The notes below the pieces were generated by a model, which was not told the DNA's origin, made no database searches, and saw only the letters and a list, made by a program, of their open reading frames with translations. This document shows, one piece after another, positions 1-7,480 of a stretch of 55,715 bases of DNA. The translations under genes were made by a program, and so were the position numbers. Positions within the stretch are counted from its first letter, which is position 1. Every line of letters begins with the position of its first letter. This stretch comes from Acidimicrobiia bacterium (GTDB lineage Bacteria > Acidobacteriota > Terriglobia > Bryobacterales > Bryobacteraceae): positions 1 through 55,715 of the forward strand of contig VFZE01000039.1 of the NCBI GenBank assembly GCA_016871315.1, in the 5' to 3' direction.

Positions 1-63
1 AGCCGTTCTGCGTTCTGCATGCGTATCTGCATCCGGCCGCGGAACGCCTCGCCCTCTCACATT

Positions 64-120
64 TTCAGGATCATCTTGTGTTGGAATCAATCCCGGTTTC
101 AGGATCATCTTGTATTGGAA
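64..120. repeat. Two 23-bp direct repeats upstream of the exosortase
   Basis: Positions 64-86 and 98-120 carry the same 23-bp sequence beginning TTCAGGATCATCTTGT, with one mismatch, and their starts are 34 bp apart. They lie about 90 bp before the exosortase start. They could be a regulator site or a partial duplication at the end of repA if the replicon is circular. No function is claimed. The rest of 1-209 shows no gene of its own. Confidence 0.6.
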
Positions 121-209
121 AATTCTGACGAAAGGGGCTGCGGCGGAACCTGCTAAGATGGCGGTAGCAAGCCACGTCCCACCCGAGAGCCAGGAACCGA
201 TTCCCACGG

Positions 210-1124
210 ATGAAAACCGAACAGCAACCCAGCGAGATCCAAGCCGCGGCGGAGGAAACCACGGCTGGAAGAAGCAGCTTTCTCTGGCCCCTGCTTTGGG
301 TGACGGGCTTGCTGGCGTTGTGCTACGCGCCGGTAGTTGTGCATTTGGTGAGGAATTGGATCCAGGATGAAGACATGGGGCATGCGTTTTTCGTGCCCTT
401 CGTGGCCGGCTACATTGTCTGGGGAAAGCGGGATAAACTGCTGTCGGTGGAATGGCGCGGTAGCGGATGGGGTCTGGCAGTGGTGTTGTTGGGGGGATTG
501 CAGCTAATCATCGCCACGCTCGGCGTGGAGCTGTTTCTCTCGCGCACGGCGATGCTGATGTCGCTGGCTGGGTGTTTGTTTTATCTGGGCGGGATGCAGG
601 TGATGCGAGTACTGGCCTTTCCTTTGTTTCTGCTGGTTTTCATTGTGCCGATACCCGCCATCGTGTATAACCAGATCACGTTCCCGCTGCAGTTGTTTGC
701 CAGCTCGGTTGCGGAGGTGGGATTGAGCATGCTGGGAATTCCGGTTCTGCGGGAAGGAAATGTGCTTGAGCTGCCTAGCCAGAGGCTGTCAGTGGTGGAG
801 GCTTGCAGCGGCATTCGGTCATTGTTGTCGCTGTCGTTTTTAGCGCTAGTGTACGCCCATTTCTTCGACGACAAGAGCTGGATGAAGCCGACCTTGCTGG
901 CGGCGGCGGTGCCGATCGCGGTGATTGCCAACTCCGGGCGGGTGATGATCACGGGATTGCTGAGCGAATGGAATCCGGAACTGGCGCGCGGGGTGTTCCA
1001 TAGCATGGAAGGCTGGGTCATCTTCATGATCGCTTTGGTGCTGATGATTCTGGCACATCAAGGAATCAGGCGGACGCACCAATGGCTGGCGCGCCGGGGA
1101 AACGGGGAAGTTTCACAAGCCTAG
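210..1124 (+). CDS. xrt: Exosortase (EpsH/XrtA-type transpeptidase)
   Basis: Polytopic inner-membrane cysteine protease of 304 aa with about eight hydrophobic segments. Exosortases are thought to cleave C-terminal PEP-CTERM sorting signals and are usually encoded with exopolysaccharide loci. The three family active-site positions are visible: Cys199 in VEACSGIRSL, Arg244 in NSGRVMITG and His264 in GVFHSMEGW. There is no fused EpsI domain at the C-terminus. The ATG at 210 has only a weak upstream AGGA. The 3' end overlaps the convergent recombinase gene by 12 bp. No protein in this window ends in a recognisable PEP-CTERM signal, so its substrates must lie elsewhere. The polysaccharide locus further right fits the usual EPS association. 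The family call is firm; the subtype is not. Confidence 0.9.
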   Translation: MKTEQQPSEIQAAAEETTAGRSSFLWPLLWVTGLLALCYAPVVVHLVRNWIQDEDMGHAFFVPFVAGYIVWGKRDKLLSVEWRGSGWGLAVVLLGGLQLIIATLGVELFLSRTAMLMSLAGCLFYLGGMQVMRVLAFPLFLLVFIVPIPAIVYNQITFPLQLFASSVAEVGLSMLGIPVLREGNVLELPSQRLSVVEACSGIRSLLSLSFLALVYAHFFDDKSWMKPTLLAAAVPIAVIANSGRVMITGLLSEWNPELARGVFHSMEGWVIFMIALVLMILAHQGIRRTHQWLARRGNGEVSQA

Positions 1125-1967
1125 GAAGCGTCCGGAGCTGTCCTGTGGCCTGGCGTGGAGGTACCGGCCGGTGGTGGTAAGGCTGGCGTGGCCGAGCGTG
1201 GCTTGAACCAAGTGCAGCGGAGCGCCGCGGTCCAAGGCGTGCGAAGCATGGGCATGGCGGAACCAATGGGGGGAGACGGGGGCTGTGATGCCGGCGCGGA
1301 GGGCGGCGGCACGGACGATGCGCAGGATGGTGAGGGGCCGCAAGGCGCTGCCGCGAGCGGCAGCAAACAACGGCTGATCAGCCATCGCGTCGCCGCGCGT
1401 AGTACGCAACAGTTCCCAAACCGAAACAGGTAACCGGATGGAGCGCGCCGCCCCCCCCTTTCCCGTCACGGTAATCTGAGCTGTGTCGCCAGCCAGTTGC
1501 AGATGGCGCCACCGAAGGCCGCATAATTCACTGACACGGATGCCCGTGGCGTAGAGAAGGGTGAGGATCAGACGGTTGCGGGGCTTGGTTTCAAGGTGGA
1601 GCATCGCGCGCACCTCAGTTTCCTCCAGGATGCGTTCGGCCAAGCGGCTGGCAACTGGTGGGAGGCGCAGGAGGGAGCCGGCGTCAAAGGAAAGATAACC
1701 GATCCGGAGTCCGAAAGCGAGAAGGGATTTGACGGCCGACATAACGCGGTAGCGGCTGGATGGTTGCAGCGATGCCAGCGAATCAGTGAAGCGGTGAAGA
1801 TCGGCCAGGGTGAGCGCTGCCAGCGGTTTGGGGATGATGCGGCGCAGCCGCCGGATGTCACCTTCATAAGCACGTTGAGTGTGTGGGGAACGCCCCTGTA
1901 GCCATAACGCGATCAATTGGTCGTCGGATGTGGCTTGGGGAACAAGGTTGATCTCCACCGGCTGCAT
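1113..1967 (-). CDS. Tyrosine recombinase (XerC/D-like)
   Basis: Site-specific recombinase of 284 aa, close to XerC/XerD length. The N-terminal SAM-like DNA-binding region covers about residues 15-105 and the catalytic domain about 115-284. All catalytic residues are present: Arg144 (TGIRVSEL), Lys170 (GKGGAARS), His234 and Arg237 (PHWFRH), His260 (LGHASL) and Tyr269 (GRYLH). The ATG at 1967 is chosen because upstream codons encode unconserved sequence; there is no strong ribosome site. It sits beside the partition genes, so a role in resolving plasmid multimers is likely. A phage or island integrase is the alternative. I could not identify its crossover site by eye; the divergent 1968-2103 gap, with AT-rich TAATAATCCTTATC, is the first place to look. 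Confidence 0.9.
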   Translation of the reverse strand: MQPVEINLVPQATSDDQLIALWLQGRSPHTQRAYEGDIRRLRRIIPKPLAALTLADLHRFTDSLASLQPSSRYRVMSAVKSLLAFGLRIGYLSFDAGSLLRLPPVASRLAERILEETEVRAMLHLETKPRNRLILTLLYATGIRVSELCGLRWRHLQLAGDTAQITVTGKGGAARSIRLPVSVWELLRTTRGDAMADQPLFAAARGSALRPLTILRIVRAAALRAGITAPVSPHWFRHAHASHALDRGAPLHLVQATLGHASLTTTGRYLHARPQDSSGRFLGL

Positions 1968-2103
1968 AGGGCAAGAAGCATTGTGGCATACATGATGGAA
2001 AAACGATAGATAATAATCCTTATCAATCGCACTGGCGATCTCGAAACGGCCCAAGTGTGCCGTAACGTATAGAGTTCTGGCATAATTGGCAGAGAGGGTC
2101 CCA

Positions 2104-2616
2104 ATGCCTAGAGAAGCCTCGTGGTTGGAACGGGTTCCAGCGATCATAGAACAACTGGAGGCCGCTTCCCTTCCCGTGCTGGACCGGGCGGCCGTGGAGC
2201 AATTGTTCGGTTTGGGGCGTCGACAGGCGATCCGGTTGATGGGGAGCTGCGGCGGCTACGTATCCGGACGCACGGGCCTTGTGGATCGAACAAGGATGCT
2301 GGAGTTTTTGCGGCAGATGGAAGCGGACGGCGCTGTGGAGTTTGCGGTGGTGCGGAAAGCGCGGATTATGGAGCTGTTGCGGCAGGCCCGCCGGGAGAGC
2401 CAGAGCCGCGGGATCCGGATTCCGGTGGAGCCGCAGATCTTTGAGCAGCAACTGGAGAGTCTGCCGGCCGGAGTGAGTTTAGAACCGGGCAAGTTGACTG
2501 TGGACTTTCGTGAGCCGGTGGAGCTGCTGGAGAAGCTCTTCGCGTTGACACAGGCGATGGCCAATGATTTCCATAAACTGGAAGACTACGCGCGACGGGA
2601 AAGGGCGGCGCCTTAG
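2104..2616 (+). CDS. Unrecognised protein, possibly wHTH-like
   Basis: Protein of 170 aa that I cannot assign to a family. Residues around 25-70 (VEQLFGLGRRQAIRLMG...) look like the helix-turn-helix of a DNA-binding plasmid or phage protein. The rest is mainly helical and charged, with long amphipathic stretches near 80-115 and 135-165. The ATG at 2104 is preferred over an in-frame TTG at 2086 because AGAGAGGG lies about 6 nt before it. The gene is divergent from the recombinase and convergent with the ParB-like gene, overlapping its end by 4 bp. Its place between a recombinase and a partition operon suggests a plasmid-maintenance or regulatory role, but that is inference only. Confidence 0.55.
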   Translation: MPREASWLERVPAIIEQLEAASLPVLDRAAVEQLFGLGRRQAIRLMGSCGGYVSGRTGLVDRTRMLEFLRQMEADGAVEFAVVRKARIMELLRQARRESQSRGIRIPVEPQIFEQQLESLPAGVSLEPGKLTVDFREPVELLEKLFALTQAMANDFHKLEDYARRERAAP

Positions 2617-3656
2617 GCGCCGGCCGATTTGCGTTGTTCCCGCCACAGTGCGACTCCCCCGCCCTGAAAGCACTTCGGCACAAGAATGGTGAGATGAGCG
2701 ATGACATCAACCGCCGGCGGCAAGAGTTGGCCCTGCTGGTAAATGAAATGGATGATCTCCTGCTCGGTAGCTTGCGAGTCATAACGGCGGCAGCCGAGGA
2801 CGATGCTCTGTGCGGTTCCAGCAGTGGGGACGCCGAATTCGCTTAATGCACGGAGAATCCCAGGTGAAACACCCACGGAGGGCGAAACAACCTCGGGGGT
2901 TGATTCTGGCCATTCTCCGCCTACTGCGGGCCGGACGAATTCCACCGCGCGGCCGTTTTTAATGATGTATTGCAGGTTTGCGGCCTGCTGGCGCCGCAGA
3001 ATCTCCGCTTCATGGAAGAGGCGATAGGTTCGGCCGGTCTGACTGGCACTGTGCTCAGAGGCAAGCACCTCGATAATCTGCTTGGCGATCATTTTCGGCA
3101 ACGAGGTGCGGACACTTTTCTCATTCAGGCGGACCACCCTGGCAAGGCGATCGTATCCAAGGGTGAAGGTCCTGCTTTCGCCCTCAGCTGGGACGCCGTC
3201 TTCAGGCTTGGCGAGCCAAAGGGCTTGGTAGATGCGCTCCTCGCCAAGCGTCATTGTTTCACGGGCCGAGGTCACCTTGCGGACGCGAGCGGCTCCGTAA
3301 AGCTTTCCTGAAGAATCAGACCACACAAGGGTAGGCGAGTCACCCACGGTAGTGCTTTCCGGTGCGGTGGGTGATTCACCGACAAAGGGCTCACCGGCGG
3401 TAGCATTTAGTACCTCGGTGGTTTGATCACCCACGGTGGGTGAAACAGGTTGCAGGCTAAGGATAGAAATGGGCGGCCCAGTCCCGCTCGGCGTATCACC
3501 GCCGGAGGGCGTTAATACCTCGGTGGGTGTTTGCTCCTTAGCGGGCGCGGTCAACGCCTCGGTCAATCCGCGCAGGGCAGGGCCCTGTGCCAGCTCACGC
3601 CAGTCGAGTACCGGGGTGTGTCGATTAGACGGCTGTTTGGGCCTTCGTTTGGTCAT
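2613..3656 (-). CDS. Winged-helix ParB-like partition partner (putative)
   Basis: Protein of 347 aa translated from a start inside the 3' end of parA (32-bp overlap), the position of a centromere-binding partner. No ParB/Srx nuclease-like domain is seen. Residues about 1-120 are Pro/Thr/Gly-rich and likely disordered, with repeats of the type SPTVGD and TEVL. A winged helix is likely at about 122-225 (TLGEERIYQALWLAK ... GYDRLARVVRLNEKSVRTSLPKM ... GRTYRLF). A second copy of the repeat peptide (PEVVSPSVGVSP) follows near 253-265, and a small helical C-terminal domain ends the protein. The coding DNA holds CACCCACGGT repeats described separately. A replication accessory or transcription factor role is also possible. 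Confidence 0.6.
   Translation of the reverse strand: MTKRRPKQPSNRHTPVLDWRELAQGPALRGLTEALTAPAKEQTPTEVLTPSGGDTPSGTGPPISILSLQPVSPTVGDQTTEVLNATAGEPFVGESPTAPESTTVGDSPTLVWSDSSGKLYGAARVRKVTSARETMTLGEERIYQALWLAKPEDGVPAEGESRTFTLGYDRLARVVRLNEKSVRTSLPKMIAKQIIEVLASEHSASQTGRTYRLFHEAEILRRQQAANLQYIIKNGRAVEFVRPAVGGEWPESTPEVVSPSVGVSPGILRALSEFGVPTAGTAQSIVLGCRRYDSQATEQEIIHFIYQQGQLLPPAVDVIAHLTILVPKCFQGGGVALWREQRKSAGA
2865..3520. repeat. CACCCACGGT repeats, candidate centromere (parS-like)
   Basis: The motif CACCCACGG(T/A), or its complement CCGTGGGTG, occurs near 2870, 3341, 3366, 3428 with its inverted partner at 3435, and 3513. The pair at 3427-3443 forms an inverted repeat, TCACCCAC-G-GTGGGTGA, with 8-bp arms. 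Clusters of inverted repeats beside or inside par genes are typical of plasmid centromeres. The repeats also encode repeated peptides (SPTVGD, TVGDSP, PSVGVSP), so selection on the protein could explain them equally well. Confidence 0.35.
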
Positions 3657-4434
3657 TGCCGGCCTGGGGGCTCATCACGGAGAGCAGCTTTTCGGCGGCT
3701 GCTTCATAATCTTCCAATGCCTTGGACTTGGGATCGTAGTCGGCGAGAAACATTCTAGAGCGGGCGGCCTTTACCACGGCGGTATCTGTGCGGATGAGAG
3801 GGAGAAGGGGAACGTGGAGCTCGGCAGACATCTCCTCAAGCGCATTCATGACGGTCTGCGTCATTTGCAGGCGGTTGTTGACCATGACAGGGAGAATACC
3901 GACGGAGACAATGCCCGGCTGTCGGCCGAACAGTCTGTTCAGCTCGTTGGCGGAGCTGATACTGGCGCTAGCGCCTTGAACACTCAACGTCTCCATAGCG
4001 ACTGGGATGAGGACGTTCTTGGCATAGAGCATGGCGCAGGTTTGAAACAGGGTGAGCGAGGGCGCCACGTCGATGATGACTGCTTGATAGGGGCGATCGG
4101 CGCCAGTTTGCGCGATGACCTGTTCAAAATGGAGCTCGCGTAGCATCTGGCCACTGATGATATCTTCGGCGACCTGCGTTTTGCGGTCGCTGCAGAGCAC
4201 GTCGATGTTGGGATGCGCGGACACGACACATTCCTTGAGAAGAACCTGCCTGATGAGGAAGTCGTGCAAGGCAAACTCGGGCCGGAGGCCGAGAATGGTG
4301 GCGACCGATCCTTGGGAATCGGTATCGATGAGCAGAGTCTTCAGTCCGCGGTGGGCAAAGCAGCGGGCCAAGCAGACTGCGGTGGTTGTCTTGGCGACGC
4401 CGCCCCGCTGATTGCTGATTACCAGGCGGATCAT
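3625..4434 (-). CDS. parA: ParA-family partition ATPase
   Basis: Cytosolic P-loop ATPase of 269 aa that binds nucleoid DNA and moves plasmid copies apart. The deviant Walker A motif is NQRGGVAKTTT at residues 8-18, with Arg10 in place of the usual signature lysine. Walker A' is IDTDSQG at 36-42 and Walker B is VIIDVAPS at 119-126. There is no long N-terminal HTH domain, so it resembles the short (type Ib) plasmid ParA proteins; the upstream small HTH protein may do that job. Its ATG overlaps the stop of the 74-aa HTH gene (ATGA), and its 3' end overlaps the ParB-like gene by 32 bp, so the three genes form one operon. ParA identity is clear; the arginine change is conservative. Confidence 0.92.
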   Translation of the reverse strand: MIRLVISNQRGGVAKTTTAVCLARCFAHRGLKTLLIDTDSQGSVATILGLRPEFALHDFLIRQVLLKECVVSAHPNIDVLCSDRKTQVAEDIISGQMLRELHFEQVIAQTGADRPYQAVIIDVAPSLTLFQTCAMLYAKNVLIPVAMETLSVQGASASISSANELNRLFGRQPGIVSVGILPVMVNNRLQMTQTVMNALEEMSAELHVPLLPLIRTDTAVVKAARSRMFLADYDPKSKALEDYEAAAEKLLSVMSPQAGNDQTKAQTAV

Positions 4435-4655
4435 GCGGTTCGGCTCCTGGGCGGATTCGGGGCTAACTCCTGCCTGGCGGTCTCCAGATCAGCCGGGGTC
4501 CACCAGCGCCTGGTAGTTCCGGGGCGGGGAAGGGGAGCCGTCAAAATGCCCTCTTTCAATTTGCGAAAAAAAGTGGCGCGGCTGAGACCTAGGGCCGTCC
4601 AAGCGATGGAGTCCGGCACAGCATTTAGTGGACGCGGCACCTTGGTATACGCCAT
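4431..4655 (-). CDS. Small AlpA/excisionase-like HTH protein
   Basis: Protein of 74 aa, most of it one predicted helix-turn-helix: AWTALGLSRATFFRKLKEG at residues 18-36, followed by TTRRWWTPADLETAR. This is the layout of AlpA/MerR-like excisionase-type DNA-binding proteins. It begins the par operon and overlaps parA by ATGA. AGGGG lies 5 nt before the ATG at 4655, a good ribosome site. A likely role is autoregulation of the par operon through its promoter just upstream. That role is inferred from position and size. Confidence 0.7.
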   Translation of the reverse strand: MAYTKVPRPLNAVPDSIAWTALGLSRATFFRKLKEGILTAPLPRPGTTRRWWTPADLETARQELAPNPPRSRTA

Positions 4656-4673
4656 ATAGCCCCTACGATGCCA

Positions 4674-4701
4674 GCATAAACGGTATTTTCGGCTGATGCA
4701 A
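4674..4701 (-). promoter_or_regulatory. Putative par operon promoter
   Basis: On the minus strand, TTGCAT (4701-4696) and TTATGC (4679-4674) are separated by 16 bp, about 20 bp upstream of the par operon ATG. The match to a sigma-70 promoter is modest. The 4656-4783 gap holds nothing else I can support. Confidence 0.35.
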
Positions 4702-4783
4702 CAAAAATAGTCTCACCGGGACCAGATCCATCGTTGTGTCTCAACGGCGGATGTGATCCCGGCGAGGAACGGCTGACCTCTAT

Positions 4784-7444
4784 TTAAGGCGTCACAGCGG
4801 CTGCTGTGGACTCAGATCGGGCGAGCACGGCGCCGGAGGAAGACAGATACTCCATCACGATGCGGTGCTGGCCCTGGATGCGGTTGCCGGTGAGCGAACA
4901 GGGCGAACTGGAGCAGGTGGCAGTCTGTTGAGAGCCGTCCGGGCGTGTAAGGGTAAGCCGGACATCTTGCGTGCCGGGAATGTTCTCCTTGCGGAAAGCA
5001 AACCGCAAAGCAAGGTCGGCGGGCGTGATGTCGGCTTCCGCGGCGGTAAGCCGATCGACAAGGTAGCTGTCACTGCAGCACAGCGCCTGATTGTGGAAGC
5101 GCCGAGGGTGGTTGGTAAACGGCGCATTCCAGGAAGCGACGAACGGATCTGTGCCGCCAAAAGTGAATCCGAACATCTGGTCGCCTCGGGTCTTGATAGC
5201 CTGGTTCCCGGTAAGCCGGTAAGCATATCCCATAGTGGACATCATTGTGTGGGCAGTGTCGCGGGCAAGACGCAGATTGTTTGGGTCAAAGATCGAGGTT
5301 TCGCAGCGGTTGAAACCGTTGGCCGGGTCCGGAGTTGTTCTATTTCCCAGCAGGAAGTATTCATAAAAGCCGCCGCATTTGTAGGGCGGGACTCCGCTAG
5401 TTACCTCCCCAAGCCAAAGGCCATTGTCAGGAGCTTGTCCGCCCGGCTGAGTGTTGGTGAGAAGGTGATTCACCCAATCGGTGATGACGGTTGCGGCAGT
5501 AGAATTGCCAGTCCAGCGGTGATAGCGGACCACCCCGTGCATAAACAGCGCAGTGTGCCACGGCTGTTCGGAAATCGGCAATGCGCCAGGGTCGCTGACG
5601 CGGAAGGCTCCTGCCGGAGCCAAGCATGAGTTGCTTATGTCCGGATTGGAACTCTTGCACTGCATCTCCCGCACTACATCTACGATGTTCGTGCTTAGCC
5701 GGGACTCCCAGTTACTGCGCTCGGTGGAACTAGGATGAAGGCGCGCCAGGGAGGTGGCAAATCTCCATGTGTAGCCGCTCTCGCGCGGCCCATACCAAAG
5801 GTTGTGCGCGCCGTTAGCACGGGTCCTGTTGTGAATCCAGTGATTGTATCCCCGGGACCCATCCCCCGGCCAGCTATAAGCCTGCGCATAGTTGTAGGCA
5901 TCGGTGGAGTTCACCACCCCGCGCTCTGCCGCCAACATGATGCCATCAAGGGAAGCGTTGCGTGGGGAAGTGATGAAGTCCAGGATGTACCCGTCAGTCC
6001 AATGCATCCAAAGCCCGGCAAGAGTGTCGGCCATTTCGGCAAATTTAGATAGGCCAGTCTTGTAATAGGTGACGTAGAGAGCGTAGACGGCCTCATAGAA
6101 GTTCCAGTCTCCTACCCAGTTGTTGTTCTCCACCATGAACTGATGCTGCACGGCGGATTGGTTAGAACGATTCCAGGCCCCCGTTACCGTCAACTGCGTA
6201 TCGCTTTGGATGGAAGCGATTTGCCTCCAGACCCGCCCGAAGTTTCCACCGCCCTTGTTGTAGTAGATGATGATGAAGCCGCTCACCGTCATGGTGGAGG
6301 TGAAGGACGTTCCACTTCCCGTGACTGTCGTAGAGCCGTTATTGATGCTCACGGTTCCAGCAAGCGGAGTGTTCACTGCGGCGACCAGTGTCGGCACGAG
6401 CGCTTGAAACACATCCAGTCCGCGTCTGCGCCGGTTTTTGTCGTAATAGGGCCAAGGAGAGGCATCGCTTCGCAGCATAGGTCCCAAAATGTGCGCGATG
6501 CGTTCGCTTGGAGGAATCACCACTCCGGCGGCGTTGGTGGGCACTGCACCCACGCGGAGCACGCTGGTAGCGGTGAGGCCCGGCGTGGCCCAAGTGGCCG
6601 AACATTGGAATTCATATTGGCCGAAAACGTCCGCTCCGGTGATTGTGGGGTTAGCCGCGGCGCGGTCGGAAAAGAACACTGCGACCGGGCCGCTCAACTG
6701 CTGCCAGAAGTAGGAACTGGCACCACTTGCCCCGCAATCCAGGGTGAACGGGTGGCCAGCGCGCACCGTCCTGTCTTCGCCAACAAGCGGCACGGCAGGT
6801 GTGGTAGTCCAAGTTGGCGTTCCAGAGTCTATGCTGAGATGTTGGGCATGTGGACCACTATCGTTTACGTTGCCCTCACACTCGTAGTTGAGAAGCACGC
6901 CGGAAGACTCCACCACATTTGACGGAGGCGCGGCGGATTGATAGGGCAAGGTGTTGTCGTAGGCCCGCACCCAATCCAGCTTATGGCCAGAGGCGAATAT
7001 TGTTGACACTGCCGAGGAGAGATTAATGGGAGAACTTATCACAGACTGAGAGGTTCCCCCGAGATAGGTGTTTCCGTCAGCCGACCACACTTCCAGCATG
7101 AGATGCTGATTGGATACACTACGCTGCACGCGCATAAGAATTGATGTTGATGTTGGTACTGTTAGCGGGGATAAATAGATATCCAGCGCTCCATTGGTCG
7201 CGCGCAATTGAAGTGGGGAAACCTGATGGACGAAGCCTTGAACGGCGCCGATCTGAAAGACAAAGTTTGATGCAGTCCAATCGCTCACGCGAGCCTCGAT
7301 GCGTAACTCGGCCACAGTGTTAAAGGGCGGGGAATTAGGCAGAGTTTTTGAGGCCTGGAACCCGGCAGAGGGTCCCATCGCGCGGTAGTTTTCGGCCAGC
7401 GCTGGCAGGGAGAAGATAAATAGTAGGAAAGTAAAGGCACGCAT
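4784..7444 (-). CDS. Secreted LamG/Ig-like and alpha-toroid protein
   Basis: Exported protein of 886 aa with a clear signal peptide (MRAFTFLLFIFSLPALA, cleavage before EN). Residues 20-170 look like a concanavalin/LamG-type beta sandwich. About 215-300 looks like a PKD/Ig-like domain (GHPFTLDCGASGA ... YFWQQLSG). About 310-810 is rich in aromatic and helical segments, like the helical barrels of carbohydrate-active enzymes, and about 815-886 is a final beta domain. No catalytic motif can be named. CAGGAGTG precedes the ATG. It follows the tail-fibre-like gene by 36 bp and is probably co-transcribed with it. An extracellular sugar-binding or sugar-degrading role is plausible but unproven. Confidence 0.6.
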   Translation of the reverse strand: MRAFTFLLFIFSLPALAENYRAMGPSAGFQASKTLPNSPPFNTVAELRIEARVSDWTASNFVFQIGAVQGFVHQVSPLQLRATNGALDIYLSPLTVPTSTSILMRVQRSVSNQHLMLEVWSADGNTYLGGTSQSVISSPINLSSAVSTIFASGHKLDWVRAYDNTLPYQSAAPPSNVVESSGVLLNYECEGNVNDSGPHAQHLSIDSGTPTWTTTPAVPLVGEDRTVRAGHPFTLDCGASGASSYFWQQLSGPVAVFFSDRAAANPTITGADVFGQYEFQCSATWATPGLTATSVLRVGAVPTNAAGVVIPPSERIAHILGPMLRSDASPWPYYDKNRRRRGLDVFQALVPTLVAAVNTPLAGTVSINNGSTTVTGSGTSFTSTMTVSGFIIIYYNKGGGNFGRVWRQIASIQSDTQLTVTGAWNRSNQSAVQHQFMVENNNWVGDWNFYEAVYALYVTYYKTGLSKFAEMADTLAGLWMHWTDGYILDFITSPRNASLDGIMLAAERGVVNSTDAYNYAQAYSWPGDGSRGYNHWIHNRTRANGAHNLWYGPRESGYTWRFATSLARLHPSSTERSNWESRLSTNIVDVVREMQCKSSNPDISNSCLAPAGAFRVSDPGALPISEQPWHTALFMHGVVRYHRWTGNSTAATVITDWVNHLLTNTQPGGQAPDNGLWLGEVTSGVPPYKCGGFYEYFLLGNRTTPDPANGFNRCETSIFDPNNLRLARDTAHTMMSTMGYAYRLTGNQAIKTRGDQMFGFTFGGTDPFVASWNAPFTNHPRRFHNQALCCSDSYLVDRLTAAEADITPADLALRFAFRKENIPGTQDVRLTLTRPDGSQQTATCSSSPCSLTGNRIQGQHRIVMEYLSSSGAVLARSESTAAAVTP

Positions 7445-7480
7445 ATATGATCACTCCTGATATGTATTGAACAAGGCCAT

